A DNA stretch of 59,307 nucleotides from Flavobacteriaceae bacterium (GCA_024743095.1 JANSXF010000023.1:1-59307), one strand, 5' to 3'; positions 7,910 through 16,649 are shown, counted from the stretch's first letter. Notes: generated by a model from the sequence alone, not told the origin. A program made the numbers and translations.

Positions 7910-9084
7910 GCAACTGCAGTTTTTAGTTGGTTGATCGCTTTTTTAATTTCAGATAAGGCTTTTTCAATGTCTTCCGAAGAGGTGTTTCGCCCTGTACTGA
8001 TTCGGAGACTGGCCAAGGCAACTTCATCCTCAATTCCCATTGCTTTTAATACATGGGATGGATTGATTTGGTTAGAAGCACAGGCAGAACCCCGCGAAAC
8101 TGCTAAATTTTTTAAATAACGAAGTAGCTTGGTGCCATCCACTCCTTTGAACGATACATTTGTAGTATTCGGTAACCGCTCTTCATTTTGGCAGTTGATG
8201 GTTGCTCCTTCTATAGCTACGAGTTGATTCTCCAACTGTTTTTGAAAACTTTTTAATTTAAGATGATTTTCTTCCAAGCTGCTTTTGGAAATCTTACAGG
8301 CTTCCCCAAAACCAACAATTCCAGGAACATTTAAAGTCCCTGGCCGGACTTCCTTTTCATGGTTTCCTCCGAAAAGATGTTTGTCGATGGAAGTGTTATT
8401 GTTTTTATTTAAATAAAGTGCGCCAACACCTTTGGGGCCATAAAGCTTGTGTGAAGAAAAAACAGCCATATCGATTCCCATATCCTGTAAATCAATTGGA
8501 AATTTTTCAACCGCCTGTGTAATATCCGACATCACAGGAACATTTTTGGACTGTGCTATTTCTGTTATGTTTTTTATCGGATGAATCAGACCTGTCTCGT
8601 TGTTGGCCAGCATCAAGCAAATCAAAATTGTGGACGGCTTTATAGCTTCTTGCAATTCGTTCAAATCAATGTTTCCCTGTCCATCCACATCCAAATACGT
8701 GATTTCAAAACCCTCTGACTCCAACGCCTTCAAAGTATCGAGAACCGCTTTGTGCTCCGTTTTACAGGAAACAATATGGTTTCCCTTGCTGCGGTTCTTT
8801 TTGCAAAACCCGAACAACCCCAAATTGGCGGCTTCCGTAGCTCCAGAAGTAAAAGTCAACTCGGTTGGCCTGCAATTGACCAACTTTGCAACTTGATTCC
8901 TAGCAGTTTCCACGGCATCATCGGCATACCACCCAAAAGAATGATCACTACTGGCATTGCCAAAATTCTCGGTAAAATACGGCAACATCGCTTCCACCAC
9001 CCTAGGGTCGGCAGGGGTGGTTGCATTATAATCCAAATATATTTTTTTCTTTAGCGACAAATTACAATCGTTATGTTTGTGCAT
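7906..9084 (-). CDS. Cysteine desulfurase (NifS/IscS class)
   Basis: A PLP enzyme of 392 residues that takes sulfur from L-cysteine as an enzyme persulfide. It has YLDYNATTPADPRV at the start, TSGATEAANLG, the PLP lysine in FSSHKLYGPKGVG and the loop cysteine in SRGSACASNQ. It is the first gene of the Moco operon and overlaps xdhC by 4 bp. In Rhodobacter capsulatus a dedicated desulfurase (NifS4) supplies the sulfido ligand through XdhC, so this copy probably serves Moco sulfuration and MoaD thiocarboxylation rather than general Fe-S assembly. That role is inferred from context. Confidence 0.93.
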   Translation of the reverse strand: MHKHNDCNLSLKKKIYLDYNATTPADPRVVEAMLPYFTENFGNASSDHSFGWYADDAVETARNQVAKLVNCRPTELTFTSGATEAANLGLFGFCKKNRSKGNHIVSCKTEHKAVLDTLKALESEGFEITYLDVDGQGNIDLNELQEAIKPSTILICLMLANNETGLIHPIKNITEIAQSKNVPVMSDITQAVEKFPIDLQDMGIDMAVFSSHKLYGPKGVGALYLNKNNNTSIDKHLFGGNHEKEVRPGTLNVPGIVGFGEACKISKSSLEENHLKLKSFQKQLENQLVAIEGATINCQNEERLPNTTNVSFKGVDGTKLLRYLKNLAVSRGSACASNQINPSHVLKAMGIEDEVALASLRISTGRNTSSEDIEKALSEIKKAINQLKTAVA

Positions 9085-9182
9085 GCATAACGCAATTTAA
9101 TAAGAATGAAGCAGTATTCACCTATGTTTTTCAAACCATTAAGAAATAAAATCCAATAAAATCTTTGGGGGGAAAACCCATT

Positions 9183-9199
9183 AATCGTAATATTGCAAT
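9183..9199. promoter_or_regulatory. ArsR operator copy 1
   Basis: AATCGTAATATTGCAAT lies 14 bp before the arsR-like start. It is an imperfect palindrome around AATATT (ATCGT/GCAAT arms). A copy with one change occurs before the next gene. This repeat, palindromy and position are what an ArsR-family operator should show. Confidence 0.75.
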
Positions 9200-9213
9200 T
9201 AATAAATGTAATC

Positions 9214-9543
9214 ATGGGCTTAGCCAAAACTGAAATTTTCACCGATAAGCAAAATGAGATTTCCCAATACGCAAAAGTATTCGGGCACCCTGCACGGGTG
9301 GCAATTCTTCAATATTTATTCAAATTGAACGCTTGTGTTTGTGGGGATTTGGTTGATGAAATCGGTTTGGCTCAACCCACTATTTCCCAACATTTAAAGG
9401 AATTAAAGCATTTAGGCCTGATTAAAGGGAATGTTGAGGGAACCAGCGTTTGTTACTGTATTGATGTCGGGAATTGGACGAAAATGAAGAAGGTTATGTC
9501 AGAATTTTTAGATCAAGACCTTGACAAAAAGGAGTGTTGCTAA
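9214..9543 (+). CDS. ArsR-family metal(loid)-responsive repressor
   Basis: A 109-residue winged-helix repressor that would leave DNA on binding arsenite or another thiophilic metal. The helix-turn-helix is GLAQPTISQHLKELKHLGLI. The metal site on helix alpha-3 is seen in NACVCGDLV (Cys41 and Cys43), equivalent to the ELCVCDL motif of classical ArsR, and a C-terminal Cys pair could add ligands. I use the ATG at 9214; a TTG 21 bp upstream lies inside the operator. It heads a plus-strand operon with the DUF6428 and arsenate reductase-like genes. Confidence 0.9.
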   Translation: MGLAKTEIFTDKQNEISQYAKVFGHPARVAILQYLFKLNACVCGDLVDEIGLAQPTISQHLKELKHLGLIKGNVEGTSVCYCIDVGNWTKMKKVMSEFLDQDLDKKECC

Positions 9544-9560
9544 AAAAATTTAAGTTTATC

Positions 9561-9577
9561 AATCGTAATATTACAAT
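9561..9577. promoter_or_regulatory. ArsR operator copy 2
   Basis: AATCGTAATATTACAAT, 16 of 17 bases identical to the copy before arsR, lies in the 46-bp gap between arsR and the DUF6428 gene, 12 bp before its ATG. It probably controls an internal promoter, so the two downstream genes can be induced separately from the repressor. Confidence 0.72.
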
Positions 9578-9589
9578 AAATAGATATTT

Positions 9590-10054
9590 ATGAAGTTAGA
9601 AAAAGTTAAATCAGCATTGTCCCAATTGGACACCATAGCGTTCCAATTACCTAACGGGGAGTTGGTCCCCAACCATTTTCATGTGACCGAAGTGGGTAAA
9701 GTCACCAAACATTTTATTGATTGTGGCGGTACCGTTCGTAATGAAGAGGTTGTCAACTTTCAGCTTTGGAATGCCAACGATTATGACCACAGACTTCATC
9801 CAGAAAAACTGGTCCACATCATAGAATTGTCCCAAAAAACATTGGATATCGGTGATTTGGAAGTTGAAGTGGAGTACCAGGGAGAGACCATTGAGAAATT
9901 TGCTTTGGATTTTGACGGGAAAAACTTCTTGCTGACACCCAAAGAAACGGATTGTTTGGCGAAGGATAAATGCGGTGTGCCAGCCGAAAAACCTAAAGTA
10001 AAACTTTCCCAGCTTCAAAATTCTGGTTGTGTTCCTGGCAGTGGTTGTTGCTAA
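9590..10054 (+). CDS. DUF6428 family protein of the ars-like operon
   Basis: A cytoplasmic 154-residue protein with no signal peptide. I recognise it as the DUF6428 family, often found next to arsR and arsenate reductase genes in Bacteroidota. The body contains NHFHVTEVGKVTKHFIDCGG. The C-terminal third is rich in cysteine (ETDCLAKDKCGVPAE, then GCVPGSGCC at the end), which suggests metal(loid) binding or redox chemistry. Its function is not established. It lies between arsR and the arsenate reductase-like gene, 14 bp before the latter, and has its own operator. Confidence 0.8.
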   Translation: MKLEKVKSALSQLDTIAFQLPNGELVPNHFHVTEVGKVTKHFIDCGGTVRNEEVVNFQLWNANDYDHRLHPEKLVHIIELSQKTLDIGDLEVEVEYQGETIEKFALDFDGKNFLLTPKETDCLAKDKCGVPAEKPKVKLSQLQNSGCVPGSGCC

Positions 10055-10068
10055 AAAATTCAAAGCTT

Positions 10069-10692
10069 ATGTCACATTATAAGGTATTGAACGATTTTAT
10101 TTCAAATCTGGATACCGCATCAATCACATCGGAGAGAAAACAAACTCTATCTCCTCTTGTGAAACATATTCAGGAGAAAATAGACAAAAAACAGTCGATT
10201 CGACTCAATTTTATCTGCACCCATAATTCCCGACGGAGCCATTTGTCCCAAATTTGGGCACAAACCATGGCACATCGTTTTGGAATTACAAATATAAACT
10301 GCTATTCTGGGGGGACGGAAGCGACCGTCCTATTCCCCATGGTAGCCTCTACCCTTGCCAACACTGGTTTTAAGGTGCAAGTACTTTCCGAAGGAAAAAA
10401 TCCCGTTTATGCCATCAAGTTTGCAGAAAATGAACATCCTGTGATTTGTTTTTCGAAACGAATGGATGATGATTTTAATCCTAAATCGGACTTTGCCGCC
10501 ATTATGACCTGCTCGCAAGCCGATGAAGGTTGCCCATTTGTGCTCGGAGCAGAAAAAAGAATCCCTATCACCTACAACGACCCAAAAGCGTTCGACGACT
10601 CTCCTCAGCAAGCTGAAAAGTACCGTGAGTGCAGCATACAGATTGCTACCGAAATGTTTTATGTGTTTTCAAAAATAATGCTTCGTTCCTAG
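10069..10692 (+). CDS. Arsenate reductase-like low-molecular-weight phosphatase-fold protein
   Basis: The protein (207 residues) has an N-terminal helical extension of about 40 residues and then a low-molecular-weight phosphatase fold. The anion-binding P-loop is Cys50-THNSR-Arg56-Ser. Cys148 and Cys155, with six residues between them (TCSQADEGC), match Cys82 and Cys89 of the thioredoxin-coupled arsenate reductase of plasmid pI258, and Asp171 in YNDPK fits the general acid. All residues for arsenate reduction are therefore present. It is longer than pI258 ArsC (131 residues). The start is the ATG after the DUF6428 stop, in a TAA-rich gap. No efflux pump gene follows. Confidence 0.83.
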   Translation: MSHYKVLNDFISNLDTASITSERKQTLSPLVKHIQEKIDKKQSIRLNFICTHNSRRSHLSQIWAQTMAHRFGITNINCYSGGTEATVLFPMVASTLANTGFKVQVLSEGKNPVYAIKFAENEHPVICFSKRMDDDFNPKSDFAAIMTCSQADEGCPFVLGAEKRIPITYNDPKAFDDSPQQAEKYRECSIQIATEMFYVFSKIMLRS

Positions 10693-10715
10693 CAAAAAAT
10701 AAATTTAGACTAGGT

Positions 10716-12263
10716 TCAACGTGAAGGTTGCTCTATATCTTTCCGTAGCATTTTACCAAATCGCTTTTCTGAAAGCTCGGCATGTCGAACAGCTTGTCTT
10801 CCATTGACCCAAACCTGATCAAAACCTTCTGCCAGTTGATGCGGGTTTTCAAAAGTAGCGGTTGCCTTGATTTTTTCTGGATCAAAAAGCAAAAGATCAG
10901 CTTTATAGCCTTCCTTGATTATCCCCCTGTTTTTTAGTCCCATGGTCTGGGCAGCAAGACCCGTCATTTTATGGATGGCTTTTTCCAAAGAGAGCAATTT
11001 ATCTTTGTTTACATAGGTTTCGATCACTTTGGCAAAGCTCCCGTACCCTCGGGGATGTCTCATTGTTGGGCTACCGTCGCTACAAATATTTACCAAATCG
11101 CTTTGCAACAGGGTTTTTTGAAGCTTTTCATCCATAATAAAATAGGCGCCACTTGCACCATAGGGACCAATATCCTCTATCAAAACATCTTCAAAGGGCT
11201 TGTTCAATTCCTCTGAAATCTCCTTTAGGTTTTTCCCCACAAATTTTCCCGAACCGATCAATGTAGCTTCGGGACCATTGCGTTGGGCGATTTTATTGCG
11301 AAGAAATTCCTGTAATTCCGATTTTCTATTTGCGACGACTTCTTCAAAATCATAAGGCTTTTTGGTCCAATCCGGAAAAACAATGGCTATTCCCGTATAA
11401 CTTGCCGTATATGGATAAATATCTGCAGTAACCTGCACACCTTGCCTTTTGGCACTTTTGAGCAGTTTCAATATATCGCGGCCACGCTCCTCACCTTTTC
11501 CGTAAACCGATTTAATATGCGAAACGTGTACAGGGCAATATCTGCCCTGATCCAATAGTTCGTGGATAGATTTCTCGACTTCCGTATCATCCTCATCCCG
11601 CATATGACTCATAATGAGCCCGCCGTGCTCCCCTACTACTTTTGCGAGTTCTTCCAGTTCCTTTTTTTGTGAGAAACTACCAGGATTGTATTCCAGGCCC
11701 GTAGTCATTCCAAAAACGCCATTTTCAAAGGCATTTTCCAGCAAGTCTCTCATCTGTCCTAGACCTTCTTCCGATGGGACTTCTTCATAATCCACCCCAG
11801 AAAGCTGCCGTATGGTGTTATGCCCTACGAACATGGCTATATTGACTGCCGATCTTATCGAATCGACTTTATGCATCCAATTGGATAGATCCTCTTCCTT
11901 TGGACTATACCCATCCTGTCCCAGTGCGATAGTAGTGACGCCCATGGCGATAAAATTATTGAAGTCGGGAGTTTTTAACGGATCACCATGTCCATGGGTA
12001 TCAATAAAGCCAGGGCTTAAAACTCGACCCTCGGCCTCAATCTCTTCTTTTGCCGAAAACGAATCTGTTATATCCTTTTCTATTTTTGCTATTTTATCAT
12101 CCAATATTAAAATGTGGGCCAAATAACTCTCTGAGCCTGTCCCATCAATAACCTTGACATTCTTTATCCATATATCATAATTGGTATTGTCCGCTTGCCG
12201 TGTTCGTTCACAGGAGATGAGCAAAGAAATCAAAAGCAACAAAGGAAAGGATTTGGTCAACAT
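10716..12263 (-). CDS. D-aminoacylase-family amidohydrolase, lipoprotein
   Basis: A 515-residue amidohydrolase of the N-acyl-D-amino-acid deacylase (D-aminoacylase/dihydroorotase-like) group, which hydrolyses N-acylated D-amino acids. The N-terminus is a lipoprotein signal (SFPLLLLISLLISC, Cys near 18). The metal HxH motif is in SPGFIDTHGHGD, further metal or active-site regions are GLIMSHMRDEDD, CPVHVSHIKS and the Asp in VNICSDGSPTMRHPR, and the C-terminal strand KADLLLFDPEKI is typical. It is a single gene on the minus strand. The lipid anchor puts it in the periplasm or at the outer membrane, so it may act on peptidoglycan-derived or environmental D-amino acids. Confidence 0.88.
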   Translation of the reverse strand: MLTKSFPLLLLISLLISCERTRQADNTNYDIWIKNVKVIDGTGSESYLAHILILDDKIAKIEKDITDSFSAKEEIEAEGRVLSPGFIDTHGHGDPLKTPDFNNFIAMGVTTIALGQDGYSPKEEDLSNWMHKVDSIRSAVNIAMFVGHNTIRQLSGVDYEEVPSEEGLGQMRDLLENAFENGVFGMTTGLEYNPGSFSQKKELEELAKVVGEHGGLIMSHMRDEDDTEVEKSIHELLDQGRYCPVHVSHIKSVYGKGEERGRDILKLLKSAKRQGVQVTADIYPYTASYTGIAIVFPDWTKKPYDFEEVVANRKSELQEFLRNKIAQRNGPEATLIGSGKFVGKNLKEISEELNKPFEDVLIEDIGPYGASGAYFIMDEKLQKTLLQSDLVNICSDGSPTMRHPRGYGSFAKVIETYVNKDKLLSLEKAIHKMTGLAAQTMGLKNRGIIKEGYKADLLLFDPEKIKATATFENPHQLAEGFDQVWVNGRQAVRHAELSEKRFGKMLRKDIEQPSR

Positions 12264-12405
12264 AGCTGAGTTATTGGTTGGTTTTAAATCGATCTGTTCG
12301 ATGTAAGAGCAGCTACAAATAAAGAATAAATTGTAACAGATTTAAAATTTCGAAGAGTTTAGTAACTTGGACTGTACAAAAAACTTCAAACAAACTAAAC
12401 TCATC

Positions 12406-13353
12406 ATGGTTAGAAGAATTACTTTTCTTGGATTATTGGCGTTACTGTTGTCCTGCAATTCAAAAAAGGACAATGCCCAACGTGAACTTGGCTTGGTTTA
12501 CAATGTTTTAAGGGATCTTGACATTGAGAATTATGAGGTTTATTCAATGAACCTTGATGGGTCCAATAAAAAGAACATCACCGACCTGTACCCTGTGGAT
12601 TGGACCTATTATTCTTACGAGGATATATTATATTTTATTTCTGACAGAGGGGCGTGCAAGCGTTGTTATTTTTTGTACAAGAGTAACTTTAATGGTGAAA
12701 ATGTTCAAAAAATCAGTGATCTGGAGTTGGCCGATAGTTGGATGAGCAGCAGAAAAGATGGAACCGAGCTTATCGTAAAGCCCAAACTGATCACGGAATC
12801 CACCTTTTATGTTCTAGACCAAAATGGCGAGATTATAGATCGATTGGACACAAAGCTGCCATTTGCAGCGGACCCCTTGTTTGTAAATGATGGACATCAA
12901 GTCGTTTTTAGAGGCGGTAAAACAGTCCGCAAAGAAATCAACGGCTTTAACGAAGAGCTTTATATCATTGATGCAGACGGAAAAAACAGGAAACCACTCA
13001 CACACTATCCCGAAAAGGACACTACCGCTGGGAAATATGGGTATAGGGCTGGTGCACCAAGACTACATCCAACCGAAAACTTTGTTTCCTATCAAAGCAA
13101 GCAGAATGGAAAGTATAGCTTGTATGCCGTTAACTTGGATGGCAGCAAAACATGGAAGTTGACAGAAAACCTTCAAAACGAAGGGTGGCACGATTGGAGC
13201 CCGGATGGAAAGTGGTTGGCCATTGAGCTATTTGACGATGAACAATCACAGTTCCATATTGGTCTGATGAATTGGGAAACCAAGGAAATGGAAATCTTGA
13301 CCGACAACACCTTCGTCTATCAGCAAGCACCAAATTTCATCTACAAGAATTAA
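12406..13353 (+). CDS. TolB-like PD40 beta-propeller lipoprotein
   Basis: A predicted lipoprotein of 315 residues (FLGLLALLLSC, lipobox Cys near residue 17). Repeats of the PD40/TolB type are visible: YSMNLDGSNKKNITDL, YIIDADGKNRKPLTHYPE, YAVNLDGSKTWKLTE and HDWSPDGKWLAIE. These fold as a beta-propeller, used for protein or carbohydrate binding. The start is the ATG at 12406, since the upstream in-frame codons would hide the signal peptide. A TAACTTGG sequence at 12363 may be its -7 box. Function is unknown; there is no enzyme motif. Confidence 0.82.
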   Translation: MVRRITFLGLLALLLSCNSKKDNAQRELGLVYNVLRDLDIENYEVYSMNLDGSNKKNITDLYPVDWTYYSYEDILYFISDRGACKRCYFLYKSNFNGENVQKISDLELADSWMSSRKDGTELIVKPKLITESTFYVLDQNGEIIDRLDTKLPFAADPLFVNDGHQVVFRGGKTVRKEINGFNEELYIIDADGKNRKPLTHYPEKDTTAGKYGYRAGAPRLHPTENFVSYQSKQNGKYSLYAVNLDGSKTWKLTENLQNEGWHDWSPDGKWLAIELFDDEQSQFHIGLMNWETKEMEILTDNTFVYQQAPNFIYKN

Positions 13354-13517
13354 TTTTGTAAGAAAAATATTTCTTTATTGACCTGGAGAGTGTATTTCAT
13401 CGATATAATCAACATACTTCTTATTTGAGTTAGGGTTTATTGGGCTTTAATTGTTTACTGGGTGTAAAGTCAGAACAGGGACATGTATGCCCTGAGAAAT
13501 TTAAAAAACCCCATACG

Positions 13518-14435
13518 ATGAGAACAAAAATCATTTTTAGTTTATTAACAACATTTGCCCTAATTTTTATGGGTTGCTCGGATGATGAAGGAAATGGAGG
13601 CGGGCCCGAAGGGACAGGTACGCTTTCCGTGCAATTGACAGATGCCCCTTTCCCATATGAATTGGTCGCCGAAGCCAATGTAACCGTGTACAGAGTCGAA
13701 GCCAGACAAGTCTTGGACAGTGACGATGATTCGGACGAGCAAGCCCTTACCCTATCTCCTTTCATAACTCTAATGGAAGAAGATATCGAGGTCAACCTTT
13801 TGGAATTGACCAATGGCATTACCCAACAATTGGCAGAAATCGAGGTTCCTGCTGGTTCCTACGATCAAATTCGTGTTTATGTAAAGGGTGTCAATGTTGT
13901 TTTAACAGACGGTACCGTTTACGATTTGGATGTTCCCAGCGGCGATTCATCCGGCATCAAGGTATTTGTAAATCCTGCTATAACGGTTTCCGGTGGTCTT
14001 TCCTCTGATTTATTATTGGATTTTGATGTTAGCCGTTCGTTTGTTGCAAAAGGCAATATAAACACTCCGGCCGGAGTAAACGGTTTCAACTTCAAACCAG
14101 TGATCAAAGCCAGTAATCTTTCAACAGCTGGTACGCTTTCAGGTAACGTAAGCACTATTGAAGAGGAAACTGCTATTGGTCTTTTTGGCGCACAGGTTTC
14201 CGTATTTGCGGCGGACACCCTAAACACAACTTCCTTCACTGATCCAGATGGCAATTATGCCATTCTAGGTCTAGAAGCCGGTACTTACGAGGTAGTTTCC
14301 GAGTTCGATGGCTTTATTGCAAGTGACACCTTGGAAGTTCAGATTGATGCCGCTAACATCACAAACCAAGATTTTATACTTGAAGTAGACCCAGATGCAG
14401 CTACCGAAGAGGAAACAACCGATGGGGGAAATTAA
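13518..14435 (+). CDS. DUF4382 lipoprotein with C-terminal carboxypeptidase-regulatory-like domain
   Basis: A 305-residue lipoprotein (LLTTFALIFMGCSDDEG). Residues about 35-175 match DUF4382: LSVQLTDAPFPYELVAEANV, NLLELTNG and EVPAGSYDQIRVYVKGVNV. Residues about 205-290 form a carboxypeptidase-D regulatory-like beta-sandwich (GLFGAQVSVF, FTDPDGNYAILGLEAGTYEV). The tail is acidic. Both domains are common on Bacteroidota cell-surface proteins and suggest binding or adhesion. No catalytic residues are seen. A clear terminator follows. Confidence 0.85.
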   Translation: MRTKIIFSLLTTFALIFMGCSDDEGNGGGPEGTGTLSVQLTDAPFPYELVAEANVTVYRVEARQVLDSDDDSDEQALTLSPFITLMEEDIEVNLLELTNGITQQLAEIEVPAGSYDQIRVYVKGVNVVLTDGTVYDLDVPSGDSSGIKVFVNPAITVSGGLSSDLLLDFDVSRSFVAKGNINTPAGVNGFNFKPVIKASNLSTAGTLSGNVSTIEEETAIGLFGAQVSVFAADTLNTTSFTDPDGNYAILGLEAGTYEVVSEFDGFIASDTLEVQIDAANITNQDFILEVDPDAATEEETTDGGN

Positions 14436-14469
14436 TCCCTCCAAATACAAACAGATTAAAGAAGAAAAG

Positions 14470-14495
14470 GCCAGGATATATATCTTGGCTTTTTT
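14470..14495 (+). terminator. Intrinsic terminator after the DUF4382 gene
   Basis: A stem of GCCAGGATAT with ATATCTTGGC (one G-T wobble) is followed by six T. It ends at the stop of the convergent thioredoxin-like gene. Confidence 0.75.
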
Positions 14496-15693
14496 ATTTA
14501 GAAATCATCCCATCCATATAATTGTCGACAAATTCGATTAAATCCTCACCGTGGAGATTTTTGGCCAAAACCCTTCCTTCCTCGTTCAATAAAAAATTGG
14601 CGGGAATGGTTTTTAATCGAAGTGCTTCCATAAATGGATTTTGGTCGCCCTCCAAATGCGAGTAATGTGTCCAGCGGTAAGCACCGTCCCTCTGTATGGC
14701 ATTGTTCCAGGCTTTTTCATTGCTTTCCAAACCATATGCTACAATTTGAAAGCCATTCGCATTATATTTCTCCCAAAGTGGGACCAGAACCTTTCGGTTT
14801 TCCAGCCTGCAAGGTGCGCACCACGATGCCCAAACATCCAATATTGTCAACTTCTGATGCCCAAGCATTCTTTTCAAGAGTATGGGTTTACCATCCTGTG
14901 ATGGAAGTTCTATGCCCGAAACAACATCTCCAACCAAAATGGGCAGGTTTTGCTTATCGGCCATGGAAACCAGTTCTTTAGTCCAAGGATGCCCTGGATA
15001 CAATGCGCTCCATTTCACAGATTGATCATACAGCAATTCCGCAACACGTTCATAATTTCCTTCAGGGCTTGCCCATCGCAAGGCCACCAATGCGGGCAAT
15101 AGCTCCTCTGAGCGATCTGCAAAATTGATCAACTCCTTTTTAAAGTTATATTGATTCTTTTCACGCTTCAACAAATCCTCGTCTGCCCCTTGGCCATCTT
15201 TTTGACCTTCAAGATGTTTTCCGTAAGCCCTCAAACGCAAATCCCTCAATTGCAACAGAGCTTCATTTTCCGGTGAAGGTTCCTGGATAGAAAAAGTGGA
15301 TTGAAAATGGCCAAGATCTGCTTCAATCATCATTTGGGTGCCTGGTCGATAAATCAAAGGAAAGTAATTATCAGTTTTGGGATTTTCATTTACCAACCTG
15401 TTGGGGTATTTTTCTCCTTTTTTCTGAACGACGATCTCCAACAATACGGTTTTCTGGTATTCCGGTTGGTTTTTAAATTCAAAATGCCCGTTTTGGGCAA
15501 TTTGGGCCGAATCCAGCACCTTTCCTGTAAAACTTTGGGCCACAGCACCAAACTTTTCTGGCAGAACCAGATACACCATAGGCTTCCGGTCAGCCCCATC
15601 TCCCAAATTCATGGTTCCCGACAACCAAACTTCTGCGGAACAGGATTGCATCAGTAAAAGGAAAAGGAAAAATAGTTTCAGTAGATTTTTCAT
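14494..15693 (-). CDS. TlpA-family disulfide reductase lipoprotein with DUF4369-like N-terminus
   Basis: A 399-residue lipoprotein (LFFLFLLLMQSC). The N-terminal half is a DUF4369-like beta-sandwich and helical region; the C-terminal 140 residues are a TlpA/ResA thioredoxin domain with the active site WASWCAPCRLENRK and the cis-Pro region LKTIPANFLLNEEGRV. Such proteins are periplasm-facing thiol-disulfide reductases, often for cytochrome or cell-envelope protein maturation. I use the ATG at 15693; the open frame goes back another 32 codons but these do not fit before a signal peptide. Confidence 0.87.
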   Translation of the reverse strand: MKNLLKLFFLFLLLMQSCSAEVWLSGTMNLGDGADRKPMVYLVLPEKFGAVAQSFTGKVLDSAQIAQNGHFEFKNQPEYQKTVLLEIVVQKKGEKYPNRLVNENPKTDNYFPLIYRPGTQMMIEADLGHFQSTFSIQEPSPENEALLQLRDLRLRAYGKHLEGQKDGQGADEDLLKREKNQYNFKKELINFADRSEELLPALVALRWASPEGNYERVAELLYDQSVKWSALYPGHPWTKELVSMADKQNLPILVGDVVSGIELPSQDGKPILLKRMLGHQKLTILDVWASWCAPCRLENRKVLVPLWEKYNANGFQIVAYGLESNEKAWNNAIQRDGAYRWTHYSHLEGDQNPFMEALRLKTIPANFLLNEEGRVLAKNLHGEDLIEFVDNYMDGMISK

Positions 15694-15848
15694 AACGGTA
15701 AAATTAACCATTTCTTCAAATGGTTTTATAATCTCAATCATTCCTAAGTAAATTGGGTTCCATATAAATCCTGATTTAATTATTTCCACTCAGTTATTTA
15801 CAATAGAGTTTCCCGACCAAAACAGTATCCAATTCAATCAATTAAAAA

Positions 15849-16238
15849 ATGAAAACCAAATCAATTGTAAACGCACTACTGAAAATTGTTCCCGCGGTAA
15901 TTTTATTGCAGACCCTGTTCTTTAAGTTCTCGGCAGCGCCAGAATCCATATATATTTTTGAACAACTAGATTTGGAGCCCTGGGGAAGAATAGGCTTGGG
16001 AATAATTGAATTGATAGTAGCTGTTCTGATACTGATTCCCAAAACAACCTGGCTCGGGGCTTTGTCGGGTATCGCGATTATGCTCGGGGCGCTATTTTCG
16101 CATCTGACCCAATTAGGCGTAGTGGTCCAGAATGATGGTGGCACTCTTTTTATTCTAGCACTGGTCACCTTACTGTTTTGTCTAATTTTAGCTTGGCAAC
16201 GACGCTCCAACATACCATTTATTAAAAATTTGTTCTGA
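15849..16238 (+). CDS. DoxX-like membrane protein
   Basis: An integral membrane protein of 129 residues with four hydrophobic segments. It starts with a membrane helix containing LLQTLFFKFSAAPES, followed by GLGIIELIVAVLILIP and GALSGIAIMLGALFSHL, which is the usual DoxX/DoxX-like pattern. These proteins are linked to redox or quinone-related membrane complexes, but the function in Flavobacteria is not known. It is a single gene with 52 bp to csaA. Confidence 0.82.
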   Translation: MKTKSIVNALLKIVPAVILLQTLFFKFSAAPESIYIFEQLDLEPWGRIGLGIIELIVAVLILIPKTTWLGALSGIAIMLGALFSHLTQLGVVVQNDGGTLFILALVTLLFCLILAWQRRSNIPFIKNLF

Positions 16239-16290
16239 ATTAAGTCAGTCCCTTTTCGATACAGCCCTATTTTTACTTTAAATTTTGAAA

Positions 16291-16641
16291 ATGGACAAAA
16301 AAATATCCAATGAATTATCTTGGAGCGATTTTACTAAAGTAGAAATGCGCATTGGAACCATATTGGAAGCCGAAGTGTTTGAGGAAGCTATAAACCCTGC
16401 GTATAAAATGATCATTGATTTTGGCGTGGTCGGAAAAAGAAAAACCTCTGCCCAAATCACCGATTTATATTCTCCTGAAGAGCTCATAGGGAAGCAGGTT
16501 GTTGCTGTGGTCAACTTCCCCCCAAAACAAATTGCCAACATTATGAGCGAGTGTCTTGTACTTGGGGGCATTGGTCCCAACAAAGAAATTACCTTGATTC
16601 AACCTGAAAGAAGCATTGAAAACGGCACCAAAATCGGGTAG
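16291..16641 (+). CDS. csaA: tRNA-binding protein CsaA
   Basis: A 116-residue single-domain protein with the OB-fold tRNA-binding domain also found in PheT and MetG: FTKVEMRIGTILEAEVFEEA, KMIIDFGVVGKRKTSAQI and QVVAVVNFPPKQIANIMSEC. CsaA binds tRNA and has been described as a chaperone with export-related activity. The ATG at 16291 is preferred over a TTG two codons upstream. It converges on the antiporter gene with 8 bp between them. Confidence 0.92.
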   Translation: MDKKISNELSWSDFTKVEMRIGTILEAEVFEEAINPAYKMIIDFGVVGKRKTSAQITDLYSPEELIGKQVVAVVNFPPKQIANIMSECLVLGGIGPNKEITLIQPERSIENGTKIG

Positions 16642-16649
16642 ACCAACGT

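Noticed and set aside
9085..9192. A Moco riboswitch before the Moco operon
   Set aside because: The gap before the first gene is only about 110 bp, also holds the arsR operator on the other side, and shows no multi-stem structure.
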